64,000 nt of DNA from Ancylobacter sp. WKF20 (GCF_029760895.1 NZ_CP121679.1:3826001-3890000); one strand, 5' to 3'. Shown: positions 47,994-58,053, counted from the first letter of the stretch. The notes: generated from the sequence alone by a model not told the origin. A program made the numbers and translations.

Positions 47994-49844
47994 TCAGCGC
48001 CGCGCGAAGAGGCGTTCGATGTCGGCGAGCGCGAGCGTGACGAAGGTCGGCCGGCCGTGATTGCACTGGGCGGCGTTCGGCGTCTCTTCCATCTCGCGCA
48101 GAAGCGCGTTCATCTCCTCCACCCGCAGCCGCCGGCCGGCGCGCACCGAGCCGTGGCAGGCCATGGTGGCGGCGACGTGTAAGAGCCGCCGCTCGAGCGG
48201 CAGCGCGTCGTCCCACTCGGCCGCATGCTCGGCGAGCTCGCGCACCAGCGCCGGTACATCCGCATCCCCCAGCAGCGCCGGCACCTCGCGCACCAAGAGC
48301 GCACCGGGACCGAAGGGTTCGATGACGAGGCCGAGCTTCTCCAGCGCCTCCGCGCGCTCGGCGAGGCGCGCGGCCTCGGCTGGGTCGAGATCGACCACCA
48401 GCGGCACCAGCAGCATCTGCCGGGTTAGGCCGTCGCGCGCCATGGCGGCCTTGAGCTTCTCATAGACGATGCGCTCATGGGCGGCGTGCTGGTCGATCAC
48501 CACCACGCCCTCGCGGGTCTGGGCGATGATGTAGGTCTCGTGCAGCTGCGCCCGCGCCGCGCCGAGCGGGCGCTCCATCAAATCCGGCGATGCGGGAAGA
48601 TGCGCCGCCCGCGCATCGGCCTGCGGGGCGAGGTCGAGCGCCAGCCCGCCGCTCGTGTTTCCGCCGAAATCGAAGCGGGCGGGTGACTCATTGAAACCAG
48701 TGGGCGCGTTGTTCGAGGCCCCCTCGGGCGCGGCCCAGGAGCGGGTCCAGTCATAATTGCCCGGCCGGGGCTGCGGGCGGTAGCCGTCCATGGTGTCGGC
48801 GCGGGCGAACTGTGCCAGCCGGTCGGCGGCGGTCGTGGCGGTGCGCGGCACCGCCAAAGTGAGCGCGTCCATCAGCGTGCGCACGATCAGCGCGCGGATG
48901 AGGCCGGGGTCGCGAAAGCGCACCTCGGTCTTGGCCGGGTGCACGTTCACATCGACCTCGCGCGGGTCGAGATCGAGGAACAGCGCCGTCACCGGGTGCC
49001 GGTCGGAGGGCAGGAGGTCGGCGTAAGCCGCGCGGATGGCGCCGATCAGCAGCTTGTCGCGCACCGGCCGGCCATTAACGAACAGGTACTGCGACAGAGA
49101 GTTGGCCTTGGAGAAGGTCGGCAGCCCGGCAAGGCCGGCGAGCCGGGCACCCTCGCGCCGTCCGTCAATGTCGAGCGCGTTCTGCCCGACCTCATGGCCG
49201 AGCACATCGGCGATGCGGGCGCGGCGCCCGGCGGGGTCCGCGCTGCGGGCGGGCCAGGTGAGCGGCGCCCGGTCATCGGTGACCAGGGTAAAGCCGACCT
49301 CGGGGCGGGCGAGCGCGAGGCGCCGCACCGCATCCACGGCCGCCGCTGTTTCCGCGCGCTCGGATTTCAGGAATTTCAGCCGCGCCGGGGTGGCGAAGAA
49401 CAGGTCGCGCACCTCCACCCGCGTGCCATGGCCGAGCGCGGCGGGCTTCACCGGCCCCTTCACCCCGCCCTCGACGCGGATTTCGTGCGCGCTGTCCGCG
49501 CCGCGCGGGCGGCTGGTGATGGACAGCCGCGCCACCGCGCCAATGGAAGGCAGCGCCTCGCCGCGAAAGCCGAGCGTGGCGATGGTGAGCAGGTCTTCGC
49601 TGTCGAGCTTGGAGGTGGCGTGGCGCTCCACCGCGAGCGCCAGTTCCTCGGCATCCATGCCCGAGCCGTCATCGGTGACGCGCAGAAGCCGCCGCCCGCC
49701 GCCGTCGATGACGATCTCGATGCGGGTGGCGCCGGCGTCGAGCGCGTTCTCGACGATCTCCTTCAGCGCCGCCGCCGGGCGCTCCACCACCTCGCCTGCC
49801 GCGATGCGGTCGACCAGGGTGGAGGGCAGAAGGCGCAGGGGCAT
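47994..49844 (-). CDS. mutL: DNA mismatch repair protein MutL
   Basis: 616 residues. N-terminal GHKL ATPase: [50 protein letters not shown]; transducer domain with [10 protein letters not shown] and [16 protein letters not shown]. The C-terminal dimerisation domain ends in [24 protein letters not shown] and [11 protein letters not shown], the metal-binding CPHGRP-like region (here CNHGRP). No DQHAAHER endonuclease motif is missing: [12 protein letters not shown] is present. Coordinates MutS recognition with strand excision in alphaproteobacteria that lack MutH. On the same strand as the DAO gene, with 23 bp between them. Confidence 0.96.
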   Translation of the reverse strand: MPLRLLPSTLVDRIAAGEVVERPAAALKEIVENALDAGATRIEIVIDGGGRRLLRVTDDGSGMDAEELALAVERHATSKLDSEDLLTIATLGFRGEALPSIGAVARLSITSRPRGADSAHEIRVEGGVKGPVKPAALGHGTRVEVRDLFFATPARLKFLKSERAETAAAVDAVRRLALARPEVGFTLVTDDRAPLTWPARSADPAGRRARIADVLGHEVGQNALDIDGRREGARLAGLAGLPTFSKANSLSQYLFVNGRPVRDKLLIGAIRAAYADLLPSDRHPVTALFLDLDPREVDVNVHPAKTEVRFRDPGLIRALIVRTLMDALTLAVPRTATTAADRLAQFARADTMDGYRPQPRPGNYDWTRSWAAPEGASNNAPTGFNESPARFDFGGNTSGGLALDLAPQADARAAHLPASPDLMERPLGAARAQLHETYIIAQTREGVVVIDQHAAHERIVYEKLKAAMARDGLTRQMLLVPLVVDLDPAEAARLAERAEALEKLGLVIEPFGPGALLVREVPALLGDADVPALVRELAEHAAEWDDALPLERRLLHVAATMACHGSVRAGRRLRVEEMNALLREMEETPNAAQCNHGRPTFVTLALADIERLFARR

Positions 49845-49966
49845 GGCGGGTCCAGTGTGGCGGGGCCGGCGATTCGGGGGCGCGGCTCGTGCGCGACTAT
49901 AGCAGGGGCGAGGACGCGCGGGGGCGAGGCTCCACCCATGTCCCCCGGCGCCGTGTTGGCGGGTGT

Positions 49967-50749
49967 CTAGCGCCCATCTGGCAGGGGCTCGTCCAGCACA
50001 TAGTCGATGTAACGGCGCCCCTGCGCGCCCTCGCGGATCGCCACCTCCACCCCGAACACCTCGCGGATGAGGGCGGGGGTCAGCACCTCGGCCGGCGGGC
50101 CGCAGGCGACGAGGCGTCCGCCCGACAGCACGCCGATGCGGTCGCAGAACAGCGCGGCGAGGTTGAGGTCGTGCAGCGCCACGATGCAGGTGAGGCCCAG
50201 CCGCCGCACCAGCGCGAGGATGCCGAGCTGGTGCTGGATGTCGAGATGGTTGGTCGGCTCATCCAGGATCAGCTCGCGCGGCTCCTGCGCCAGGGCGCGG
50301 GCGATATGTACCCGCTGGCGCTCGCCGCCGGACAGAGTGTGCCAGAACTGGTCATGCCGCTCGGTGAGGCCGACGCGGGCCAGTGCGGCCTCAACCGCCG
50401 CCTCGTCGCGCGCGCTCCAGGCGGCGAAGGCCCCCCGGTGCGGGGTGCGCCCGAGCCGCACCACGTCGCAGACCGTCAGCGCCACCTCGGTCGCCGCCTG
50501 CTGCTCGACAAAGGCGAGGCGGCGGGACAGGTCGCGACGGCCGAGCTCGCCAATGTCCCGCCCGTCCAGCGTGACCACGCCGCTCGTCACCTTGCGCAGC
50601 CGGCAGAGCAGGCGCAGCAGGCTGGATTTGCCCGAGCCATTGGGGCCGATCAGGCCGAGCACCCGGTTCGGCGCGACCTCAAGGCTCACCCCGTCGACGA
50701 TCAGCTTGCCGCCGGCGCTCCAGCGCACCTCATGCGTCGCGAGGGTCAT
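49967..50749 (-). CDS. ABC transporter ATPase, corrinoid/iron-chelate type (BtuD/FecE-like)
   Basis: 260 residues from ATG 50749. Walker [11 protein letters not shown] loop VEQQ, signature LSGGERQRV, Walker [12 protein letters not shown] and switch His ALHD are intact. FecE/BtuD-type importer ATPase. It overlaps the permease gene by 4 bp (ATGA), the last gene of a binding protein-permease-ATPase operon under a cobalamin riboswitch, so vitamin B12, cobinamide or another corrinoid is the likely substrate despite family similarity to iron-siderophore transporters. Confidence 0.92.
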   Translation of the reverse strand: MTLATHEVRWSAGGKLIVDGVSLEVAPNRVLGLIGPNGSGKSSLLRLLCRLRKVTSGVVTLDGRDIGELGRRDLSRRLAFVEQQAATEVALTVCDVVRLGRTPHRGAFAAWSARDEAAVEAALARVGLTERHDQFWHTLSGGERQRVHIARALAQEPRELILDEPTNHLDIQHQLGILALVRRLGLTCIVALHDLNLAALFCDRIGVLSGGRLVACGPPAEVLTPALIREVFGVEVAIREGAQGRRYIDYVLDEPLPDGR

Positions 50750-51783
50750 GCCTTGCGCCTCGCGCGGTGGAGGATGATGGCGAAGGCCGGCGCGCCGACC
50801 AGTGCGGTCACCACGCCAATGGGCAGGATCTGCTGCGGCACCAGGATGCGCGAGAGCACATCGGCGAGGATCATGAACACCGCGCCGATGACGAGGCAGG
50901 CCGGCAGCAGCCGGGCATGGCCGGGGCCGACGAGGAAGCGCGCGGCATGGGGGATGACCAGCCCGACAAAGCCGACCGTGCCGACGATGGCGACCATGGT
51001 GGCGGTCAGCAGCGCGGTGGTGGCGAGCAGCACCAGCCGCACGCGGGTGACCGCGATGCCGAGCGAGGCCGCCGCATCCGCGCCGAAGGCGAAGGCGTCG
51101 AGCGCCTTGGCGTGGACCATGCAGATGACAAAGCCGGCCAGCGCCACCGGCGCGGCGACCCAGAGATCGGGCCAGCGCACCCCGCCGAAATTGCCCAGTA
51201 GCCAGAACATCACCCCCCGCGCCTGCTCGGCGCTGGCGAGCGTGGTGACGATGGTGGCGGTGGCGGCGTTGAACAGCTGCGAGCCGGCGACGCCGGCCAG
51301 GATCACCCGGTCGCTCGCCCCGCCCGCCCCGGCGGCCAGCAGGCCGACAAGGCCGAGCGCGGCGACCGAGCCGAGAAAGGCCCCGCCGGACACGCCGAGC
51401 GTCGCCCCGCCGAGGCCGAGGATCATCACGCAGACCGCCCCGGTGGAGGCCCCGGCCGAGACGCCGAGAATATAGGGCTCGGCCAGCGGGTTGCGCAGCA
51501 GCGCCTGCAGGATGGCGCCCGAGAGCGCCAGCGCGCCGCCGCACAGCGCGGCCATCAGCGCCCGGCTCAGCCGGTACTCGAAGATCACCCCCTGCTGGAT
51601 CGCCCCGACCGGAAAGCCGAGATCGAACAGCCCGTTGCCGAGCGCCTTGAGGGCGACGGAAAGCGGGATCGGCATCTCACCGACGCTTACCGCCAGCGCG
51701 ACGGCGAGCACCAGCGCGATGGCGGCGAGGCCGGCGACGGCAATCCGCGCCGGCCAATTGGGCCCTACGACCAGATGGCTCAA
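50746..51783 (-). CDS. ABC transporter permease, BtuC/FecCD family
   Basis: 345 residues from a TTG at 51783 overlapping the stop of the binding protein gene (TTGA), with no ATG nearby; the start is therefore uncertain. FecCD/BtuC features: about ten transmembrane helices, RLSRALMAALCGGALALSGAILQALLRNPLAEPYILGVSAGAS (family signature) and GTVGFVGLVIPHAARFLVGPGHARLLP coupling helix, where it contacts the ATPase. Second gene of the riboswitch-controlled operon. Confidence 0.9.
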   Translation of the reverse strand: MSHLVVGPNWPARIAVAGLAAIALVLAVALAVSVGEMPIPLSVALKALGNGLFDLGFPVGAIQQGVIFEYRLSRALMAALCGGALALSGAILQALLRNPLAEPYILGVSAGASTGAVCVMILGLGGATLGVSGGAFLGSVAALGLVGLLAAGAGGASDRVILAGVAGSQLFNAATATIVTTLASAEQARGVMFWLLGNFGGVRWPDLWVAAPVALAGFVICMVHAKALDAFAFGADAAASLGIAVTRVRLVLLATTALLTATMVAIVGTVGFVGLVIPHAARFLVGPGHARLLPACLVIGAVFMILADVLSRILVPQQILPIGVVTALVGAPAFAIILHRARRKA

Positions 51784-52829
51784 TGGCTGAGACCGAAGCC
51801 CTGCACCGCCGTGGCGATGGCTTCCAGCCCGTCCACCGTGTCCATGCCGGGCCGTGTGGCGCCGACATCGACGATGACGATGCGGTTGTTCTTTACCGCG
51901 GCGAGCTGGCTGGCGACCGGATCGGTCTTGAGGAAGTTCAGCTTGGCTTCGATGGCGTCGGCGGGGAAGCGGCGGCGGTCCATCTTCACCAGCACGAGGA
52001 CATCGGGATTGCTGGCGGCGATGGTCTCCCAGCCGACCAGCGGCCATTCCTCCTCGGTGGTGATGATGTTGCGCGCGCCGATCTCGGCCATCAGATAGGC
52101 CGGTACGCCATTCTTGCCGGCGAGGAAGGCGTCGCCTTTGATGTCCTTGCTGGAGAACCAGACCGCCATGGACAGGTTCTTCGCCTTCAATCCCGCGACC
52201 GCGCGCACCGCCGCCGCCTCGCGGGCCTTGAGTTCCGCGATGAGCGTTTCCGCGCGGTCGGAGACGTCGAAGATGGCGCCGAATTCGCGGATGTTCCGGT
52301 AGAGCAGCTCGGTCGTGTACATCTGCGTGCGCACGCCGTCGCCGGCCCCGCTATTGTCCTTGCCGACGCAGTCGGTGGGCGAGACATAGACCGGCACCTT
52401 CACCGCGTCGAAGCGGCTGCGTTTGCCGATGATGCCATTGGGGCCGATGTGCCATTCATACATGGCGACCACGAGGTCCGGCTCCTGCCCGACCACCGCC
52501 TCGAAGCTCGGATCATTGTCGGCAAGGCGCTTCACCTTGGCGTTCACCGCCTCATAGGGCTTGGCGACCGGGCTGAACCACAGCGCGCTGGCGACCACGC
52601 GGTCGCCAAGGCCGAGCGCGTAGAGGATTTCGGTCTGCGCCTGGCCGATGCTGACGACGCGCTGCGGGGCGTGGTTGATCACCACCTTGGCGCCGCAATT
52701 CTCCAGCGTCAGCGGGTAGGTGGTGCCGGCCATGCCCGCCTCGGGCAGGCCGAGGCCGGCGAGAAGGCCGAGCGCCAGAAGGCCGGCCCGCAGGGACCGG
52801 CGGAGATTGCTGGAATTCGTTCTGAACAT
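51780..52829 (-). CDS. Periplasmic substrate-binding protein of corrinoid/iron-chelate ABC importer
   Basis: 349 residues. Sec signal peptide (RRSLRAGLLALGLLAGLGLPEAGMA), then a class III binding protein fold (QRVVSIGQAQTEILYALGLGDRVVAS, conserved in FepB/BtuF-like proteins; LVVAMYEWH; AEIGARNIITTEEEWPLVGWETIAASNPDVLVLV). First gene of binding protein-permease-ATPase. It starts about 118 bp after the cobalamin riboswitch, which strongly suggests it binds a corrinoid rather than a siderophore. Confidence 0.9.
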   Translation of the reverse strand: MFRTNSSNLRRSLRAGLLALGLLAGLGLPEAGMAGTTYPLTLENCGAKVVINHAPQRVVSIGQAQTEILYALGLGDRVVASALWFSPVAKPYEAVNAKVKRLADNDPSFEAVVGQEPDLVVAMYEWHIGPNGIIGKRSRFDAVKVPVYVSPTDCVGKDNSGAGDGVRTQMYTTELLYRNIREFGAIFDVSDRAETLIAELKAREAAAVRAVAGLKAKNLSMAVWFSSKDIKGDAFLAGKNGVPAYLMAEIGARNIITTEEEWPLVGWETIAASNPDVLVLVKMDRRRFPADAIEAKLNFLKTDPVASQLAAVKNNRIVIVDVGATRPGMDTVDGLEAIATAVQGFGLSH

Positions 52830-52946
52830 GTTGTCGCTTCCTGGTCAGGAAGACGAGCCGCGCAAAGGGCACCAGCGCCCGCGCTGCCTTTCGGGCCCGC
52901 GCATGGCCAGCAACCTTCGGAGCACCCCGCCCGAATGGTGGTTCGC

Positions 52947-53140
52947 GATTCGAGGCAGGTCTCCTGGCTCGCGGGTCAACGCTGGCTCCACCCGGCCTTC
53001 CCGGCGCTGACGCGCCAGTGGACGATGGGTGGAGGGCTCGCCGCTTACAGTTGCGGGGGCAGCCCCGGTCTTGGCGCAGAGCGCCGCACCGGGTTCCCTC
53101 TTAGCTCCGGGCGCGAACACCCGGAGAACCTCGATCGGGT
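52947..53140 (-). promoter_or_regulatory. Cobalamin (AdoCbl) riboswitch
   Basis: Read on the minus strand, all conserved blocks occur in order: GGTTCTCCGGG, the AAGAGGGAACCCGGTG stem, GGCTGCCCCCGCAACTGTAA then GCGGCGAG, CCACTGG (B12 box part), CCGGGAAGGC, and the closing GAGCCAGGAGACCTGCC. It lies in the leader of the binding protein-permease-ATPase operon, where cobalamin binding should lower expression. About 480 bp separate it from the divergent gene cluster edge, with no other gene in the gap. Confidence 0.97.
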
Positions 53141-53237
53141 CGATCTGACACGTAGAGGGGGCGCATCGTCAAGCACCCTAGGCTGGTGCCGTCTCATGCC
53201 TCCCCACCCGCGTCACATCGCCGACGCGACCGAGGGG

Positions 53238-53266
53238 ACGCTATCCTAAAAGATATAATGTATCAA
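53238..53266 (-). promoter_or_regulatory. Possible promoter of the riboswitch operon
   Basis: On the minus strand TTGATA (53266-53261) and TAGCGT (53243-53238) are 17 bp apart, about 100 bp upstream of the riboswitch. The -10 is poor, so this is a weak call. Confidence 0.25.
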
Positions 53267-53310
53267 TAGCGCGCCGCCGTCTCAGTGAGTCTGGAGCGAT
53301 GCGGCGGTTC

Positions 53311-54129
53311 TTATCCCGCCGCCGCCAGCCGCTCCGCCTTCTGCCGCTCGATCTCCTGCCGCTTGGTCAGGATGGAGGCGAAGATCACCACCACGGTGAC
53401 GATGGCGATGAGGATGGTGCAGGCGGCGTTGATCTCCGGCGTCACGCCAAGGCGCACCTGGGAATAGATGCGCATGGGCAGCGTGGTCGCGCCGGGACCG
53501 GTGGTGAAGCTGGCGATGACCAGATCGTCCAGCGACAGGGTGAAGGCCAGCATCCAGCCCGACACCACCGCCGGCAGGATGATCGGCAGGGTGATGACGA
53601 AGAAGGTCTTGAACGGCGGGCAGCCAAGATCGAGCGCGGCTTCCTCAAGCGAGCGGTCGAAGGTGACGAGGCGCGACTGCACCACCACCGAGACGAAGCA
53701 CATGGTGAAGGTGATGTGCGCCAGCGTGATGGTCCAGAAGCCGCGGTCGATGCTGACGGCGACGAAGAGCAGCAGCAGCGACAGGCCGGTGATGACTTCC
53801 GGCATCACCAGCGGCGCATAGACCATGCCGGAGAACAGCGTGCGGCCGTAGAAGCGCCCGTAGCGGGTGAGCGCGATGGCCGCCAGCGTGCCGAGCACGG
53901 TGGCGACGCTCGCGGTGATGAAGGCAACGCGCAGCGTCACCCAGGCGGCGTCGAGCAGCTGCTCGTTCTGGAACAGCTGGACATACCAGTGGGTCGAGAA
54001 GCCCGCCCACACGGTCACCATGCGCGAGGCGTTGAAGGAGTAGATCACCAAGAGCAGGATCGGCAGATAGAGGAAGGCGAAGCCGAGCACGATGGAGGTG
54101 ACGTTGAACCAGGAGAGGCCTTTTCTCAT
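53311..54129 (-). CDS. potC: Polyamine ABC transporter permease (PotC-like)
   Basis: 272 residues from ATG 54129 (overlapping the potB stop). Six membrane helices; binding-protein-dependent transport signature EEAALDLGCPPFKTFFVITLPIILPAVVSGWMLAFTLSLDDLVIASFTTGPG, typical of PotC/PotI. Imports spermidine or putrescine together with the PotB permease and PotA ATPase. No substrate-binding gene occurs in the cluster. Confidence 0.92.
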   Translation of the reverse strand: MRKGLSWFNVTSIVLGFAFLYLPILLLVIYSFNASRMVTVWAGFSTHWYVQLFQNEQLLDAAWVTLRVAFITASVATVLGTLAAIALTRYGRFYGRTLFSGMVYAPLVMPEVITGLSLLLLFVAVSIDRGFWTITLAHITFTMCFVSVVVQSRLVTFDRSLEEAALDLGCPPFKTFFVITLPIILPAVVSGWMLAFTLSLDDLVIASFTTGPGATTLPMRIYSQVRLGVTPEINAACTILIAIVTVVVIFASILTKRQEIERQKAERLAAAG

Positions 54130-55034
54130 CAACGCTTCTCCATCTCGCGGGCCTGGACGTTCTGGTAGAACACGATGGGGATCACCAGCACCATCAGGAG
54201 CAGCACCGCCACCGCCGAGGACACCGTCCAGGAGCGGTTCACCGAGAATTCGGTCCACAGCACCTTGCCGATCATCAGCGTGTCGGAGCCGCCCAGCAGG
54301 TCGGGGATGACGAACTCGCCCACCGCCGGGATGAAGCAGAGCAGGCAGCCGGCGAACACGCCCGGCAGCGAGAGCGGCCAGGTGATCTTCCAGAAGGCGG
54401 CGAAGGGCGGGCAGCCGAGATCCGCGGCGGCTTCCAAGAGCGTCTCGTCCATCTTCTCCAGCGCCGAATAGAGCGGCAGGATCATGAAGGGCAGGTAGGA
54501 ATAGACGATGCCGATATAGACCGCCGTGTCGGTGGCGAGGATCTGCAGCGGCTCGTCGATCAGCCCGAGCGCGAACAGAAGCTGGTTCAGCAGCCCCTCC
54601 GGCGAGAGGATGCCGATCCACGCATAGACGCGGATGAGGAAGGAGGTCCAGAACGGCAGGATCACCAGCATCAGCAGCGTCGGGCGGATGGATTTCGGCG
54701 CCCGCGCCATGGCGTAGGCGATGGGATAGCCGACGAGCAGCAGCATCACGGTCGAGACGCCGGCGATCCAGAGGCTGGAGCCATAGGCCTCGATGAAGTC
54801 GTTATCCCAGCTCAGCACATAGCCGTAATTGTCGAAGGATAGCTCGCTGAAGGCGTCCTTGAAGGCGTCCCATCCGGCCGCGAGGTCGAAGGTCGGCACA
54901 TAGGGCGGCTGAGCGATGGCGTCCTGCGACAGGCTGATCTTGAAGACGATCAGGAAGGGGACGAGGAACAGCGCCACGAGCCAGAGATAGGGGATGGCGA
55001 GAACCAGCCAGCGCCCCCTTGCCTTGTCCGCCAT
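54129..55034 (-). CDS. potB: Polyamine ABC transporter permease (PotB-like)
   Basis: 301 residues. N-terminal helix LVLAIPYLWLVALFLVPFLIVFKISLS, then periplasmic loop and the EAAADLGCPPFAAFWKITWPLSLPGVFAGCLLCFIPAVGEFVIPDLLGG coupling segment (EAA motif), as in PotB/PotH. The last 4 bp overlap potC. Together they form the heterodimeric membrane channel. Confidence 0.92.
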   Translation of the reverse strand: MADKARGRWLVLAIPYLWLVALFLVPFLIVFKISLSQDAIAQPPYVPTFDLAAGWDAFKDAFSELSFDNYGYVLSWDNDFIEAYGSSLWIAGVSTVMLLLVGYPIAYAMARAPKSIRPTLLMLVILPFWTSFLIRVYAWIGILSPEGLLNQLLFALGLIDEPLQILATDTAVYIGIVYSYLPFMILPLYSALEKMDETLLEAAADLGCPPFAAFWKITWPLSLPGVFAGCLLCFIPAVGEFVIPDLLGGSDTLMIGKVLWTEFSVNRSWTVSSAVAVLLLMVLVIPIVFYQNVQAREMEKR

Positions 55035-55044
55035 GATGGTCCCC

Positions 55045-56220
55045 TCAGCTCGTCAGCACCACGCCGGCATCCGGCGCGAAGGAGACATAGACCTTGTCTT
55101 CCCAGGAGATCGGCCGTTCGACCATGCGGGTGAGGTTGGGCTTCGCCGCCTTCACGCGCTGACCATTGGGCAGCTCCACATGGTAGATCGACAGGTCGCC
55201 GAGATAGCCGATGTCCCAGATCGTGCCGGTGAGGCAGTTCACCGTGGGATCGGCCGGCGGGTCGAGCTCGACGCGCAGCTTCTCCGGGCGGAAGGCGAGC
55301 GACACGCTGTCGCCGACGCGGGCCGGGCATTCCTGCGCCACCTTGAAGCGCATGTCCGGCACCGAGGGGCAGCGCAGCGTGATGAGGTGAGGCTCGATGG
55401 TTTCCACGACGGCGTCGAGAATGTTCACGTCGCCGACGAATTCCGCGACATAGCGCGAGGCCGGCTGCTCATACATCACCGCCGGCGGGGACACCTGCAC
55501 CAGCTTGCCATGGTTCATCACCGCGATGCGGTCGGCGACCGTCATGGCCTCTTCCTGATCGTGGGTCACGATCAGGAAGGTCATGCCGAGCTCCATCTGG
55601 ATGTCCATGAGCTCGAACTGGGTCTCCTCGCGCAGCTTCTTGTCGAGCGCGCCGAGCGGTTCGTCGAGCAGCAGCACCTTCGGGCGCTTGGCGAGCGAGC
55701 GGGCAAGCGCCACGCGCTGGCGCTGGCCGCCGGAGAGTTGGTGCGGCTTGCGCTTGGCGAACTGGCCGAGCTTCACCAGCTTCAGCATTTCCTCGACGCG
55801 GTGCGCCACCGCGTCCTTGGCCATGCCGTCCTGGCGCAGGCCGAAGGCGATGTTGTCCCACACCGTCATATGCGGGAACAGCGCGTAGGACTGGAACATC
55901 ATGTTGACCGGCCGCTTATAGGGCGGCGTGCCGACGAGATCGTGCCCGGCGAGGGTGATCTGGCCGCTGGTCGGCTCCTCGAAGCCGGCGAGCATGCGCA
56001 TCAGCGTGGTCTTGCCGCAGCCGGACGGGCCGAGCAGGGCGAAGAATTCGCGCTCGTAAATGTCGAGCGAGAGATTGTCGATCGCCACGAACTCGCCGAA
56101 GCGCTTGGTCACGTTCTGGTAGCGGATGAGCGGGGTGGCCTGCGGGTCGGTCCAGGGGGCGAATTTGCGGCGGATGCCCCCGATGGTCTTCTGCGTCTTG
56201 TCGGCGACGCCTGTGCTCAT
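55045..56220 (-). CDS. potA: Polyamine ABC transporter ATPase (PotA-like)
   Basis: 391 residues from ATG 56220; the open frame extends 53 codons upstream but lacks a family-like sequence. Walker A LLGPSGCGKTT, Q loop MMFQSYALFPHM, signature LSGGQRQRV, Walker B LLLDEPLGALD, H loop VTHDQEEA, then a TOBE domain. Operon potA-potB-potC in this direction; potD/potF is missing and must be elsewhere. Divergent from the puuA-like gene 203 bp away, supporting a putrescine function. Confidence 0.93.
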   Translation of the reverse strand: MSTGVADKTQKTIGGIRRKFAPWTDPQATPLIRYQNVTKRFGEFVAIDNLSLDIYEREFFALLGPSGCGKTTLMRMLAGFEEPTSGQITLAGHDLVGTPPYKRPVNMMFQSYALFPHMTVWDNIAFGLRQDGMAKDAVAHRVEEMLKLVKLGQFAKRKPHQLSGGQRQRVALARSLAKRPKVLLLDEPLGALDKKLREETQFELMDIQMELGMTFLIVTHDQEEAMTVADRIAVMNHGKLVQVSPPAVMYEQPASRYVAEFVGDVNILDAVVETIEPHLITLRCPSVPDMRFKVAQECPARVGDSVSLAFRPEKLRVELDPPADPTVNCLTGTIWDIGYLGDLSIYHVELPNGQRVKAAKPNLTRMVERPISWEDKVYVSFAPDAGVVLTS

Positions 56221-56423
56221 GCTTGGCCCCGTTTTCCCCGCCGGTCGCGCCGGCTTTGTCTCGACGCTATCCGGCTTCGTGCGGCGGCTCAACGGCACAA
56301 TGCGAACAATTTTACCATGCCCGTAAACGAGCAGTGCGCTTCCTCGCGCGCGCCGCCTTGACGGCGCTTGCAGGGGCATGGTTGCCTCTTACAGGCGCAG
56401 AAAGCGCATCAGGATGGTGAATC

Positions 56424-57824
56424 ATGGCCAAGAAGAAGCGTCCCGACACGGACGCCGTCACGTCCACCCGCGGCGTTTCCTCGCTCGAGGAAGCCAAGGC
56501 CTGGATGGCCGCACGCGGAATCACCGAGATCGAATGTGCGGTGCCGGACCTCGCCGGCGTCGGACGCGGCAAGATCATGCCGGTGTCGAAGTTCCTGTCC
56601 GGCCCGGTGATGAACCTGCCGCTCTCGGTGTTCTTCCAGACGATTTCCGGGGACTACCCGCCCTATGACAACCTCGTGGACTCCGTCGTGGTCGACAGCG
56701 ACCTCGTCATGGAGCCCGATTTCTCCACGCTGGCCATCGTCCCCTGGGCGACCGACCCGACGGCGCAGATCATCCACGACGCCTATCACCGCGACGGGCG
56801 CCCGGTGGAGCTGGCCCCCCGCCAGGTGCTGAAGAACGTCGTCGAGCTCTACGCCAAGAAGGGCTGGAAGGCCGTCGTGGCGCCCGAGATCGAGTTCTAT
56901 CTCGTCGAGCCCAATGTCGATGCCGACTACCCGCTGAAGCCGCCGATCGGCCGCTCCGGCCGGCCGGAGATCGGCCGCCAGTCCTATTCGATCCAGGCGG
57001 TGAACGAATTCGACGCCCTGTTCGAGGACATGTACGACTATTCGGAGGCGCAGGGCCTCGAGATCGACACGCTGATCCATGAGGACGGCGCGGCGCAGAT
57101 GGAAATCAACCTGCTCCATGGCGATCCCATCGCCCTGGCCGACCAGGTGTTCCTGTTCAAGCGCACGATCCGCGAGGCGGCGCTGGCGCACAAGATCTAC
57201 GCCACCTTCATGGCCAAGCCCATCGCCGACGAGCCGGGCTCGGCCATGCACATCCACCAGTCCATCGTGGATGCGCAGACCGGCAAGAACATCTTCTCCG
57301 ACAAGGATGGCGACCCGACGCCGGAGTTCTTCTCCTTCATCGCCGGCCAGCAGCGCTATCTGCCGGCGGTGATGTCGATCCTCGCGCCTTACGTGAACTC
57401 CTACCGCCGGCTGACGCGCGATTCGATGGCGCCGATCAACGTGCAGTGGGGCTATGACAACCGCACGGCCGGCCTGCGCGTGCCGCCGTCCTCGCCGGCG
57501 GCGCGGCGTGTCGAGAACCGGGTGCCGTCCTCCGACGCCAACCCCTATCTCGTCATCGCGGCGTCTCTGGCCTGCGGCTATCTCGGCCTCGTCGAGGGCC
57601 TGCGCCCGACCGAGCCGCTCGAATCCGACGCCAAGGGCCTCGATTTCGAGCTGCCGCGCGGGCTGTTGGAAGCGGTGGCGGCGCTGCAATATTCGGAAGA
57701 GATCGCCACCGTGCTCGGCCCGTCCTTCGTGAAAACCTACACGGCGGTGAAGCAGACCGAGTTCGACACCTTCATGCGGGTGATCTCGCCCTGGGAGCGC
57801 GAATTCCTGCTGCTCAACGTGTGA
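56424..57824 (+). CDS. Glutamine synthetase family protein (PuuA-like gamma-glutamylpolyamine synthetase)
   Basis: 466 residues. Glutamine synthetase fold with the ATP/glutamate-binding residues: VVAPEIEFYLVEPN, IHEDGAAQMEINL, GSAMHIHQSI and NVQWGYDNRTAGLRVP (in true GlnA the AGLR/NR motif differs), and DANPYLVIAASLACG near the end. It matches the GlnA3/PuuA subfamily that ligates glutamate to polyamines or amines instead of ammonia. Divergent from potABC, so it probably uses imported putrescine. The 203-bp spacer with the Pot promoter could hold a shared regulator site, none clear. Confidence 0.88.
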   Translation: MAKKKRPDTDAVTSTRGVSSLEEAKAWMAARGITEIECAVPDLAGVGRGKIMPVSKFLSGPVMNLPLSVFFQTISGDYPPYDNLVDSVVVDSDLVMEPDFSTLAIVPWATDPTAQIIHDAYHRDGRPVELAPRQVLKNVVELYAKKGWKAVVAPEIEFYLVEPNVDADYPLKPPIGRSGRPEIGRQSYSIQAVNEFDALFEDMYDYSEAQGLEIDTLIHEDGAAQMEINLLHGDPIALADQVFLFKRTIREAALAHKIYATFMAKPIADEPGSAMHIHQSIVDAQTGKNIFSDKDGDPTPEFFSFIAGQQRYLPAVMSILAPYVNSYRRLTRDSMAPINVQWGYDNRTAGLRVPPSSPAARRVENRVPSSDANPYLVIAASLACGYLGLVEGLRPTEPLESDAKGLDFELPRGLLEAVAALQYSEEIATVLGPSFVKTYTAVKQTEFDTFMRVISPWEREFLLLNV

Positions 57825-57874
57825 GGCGTGCCGGCTCTTTGGGAGATGATCCCGACGGGGCCCCCAAGAACGCC

Positions 57875-58043
57875 GTCATGCCCGGGCTTGGCCCGGGCAT
57901 CCATGCCTTTTGATGATGAGTTGGGCGCAAGGTAAGTCGTGGATCTCCGGGCCAAGCCCGGGGATGACGGCGCGCCGCTTGGATCGCGTGCCACTTCACG
58001 ACGCGATCCCGGATACGGCCTGGCGGCCGTTCCGGGATGACGT
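57875..58043. repeat. Dispersed palindromic intergenic repeats, type B then partial type A
   Basis: Type B GTCATGCCCGGGCTTGGCCC (57875) to GGGGATGACGG (57970), then GGATCGCGTGCC...GCGATCCCGG and GGCGGCCGTTCCGGGATGACG (57981-58043) related to type A. It fills nearly all of the gap between the puuA-like gene and the LLM oxidoreductase. Confidence 0.88.
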
Positions 58044-58053
58044 CGCCGGGAGC

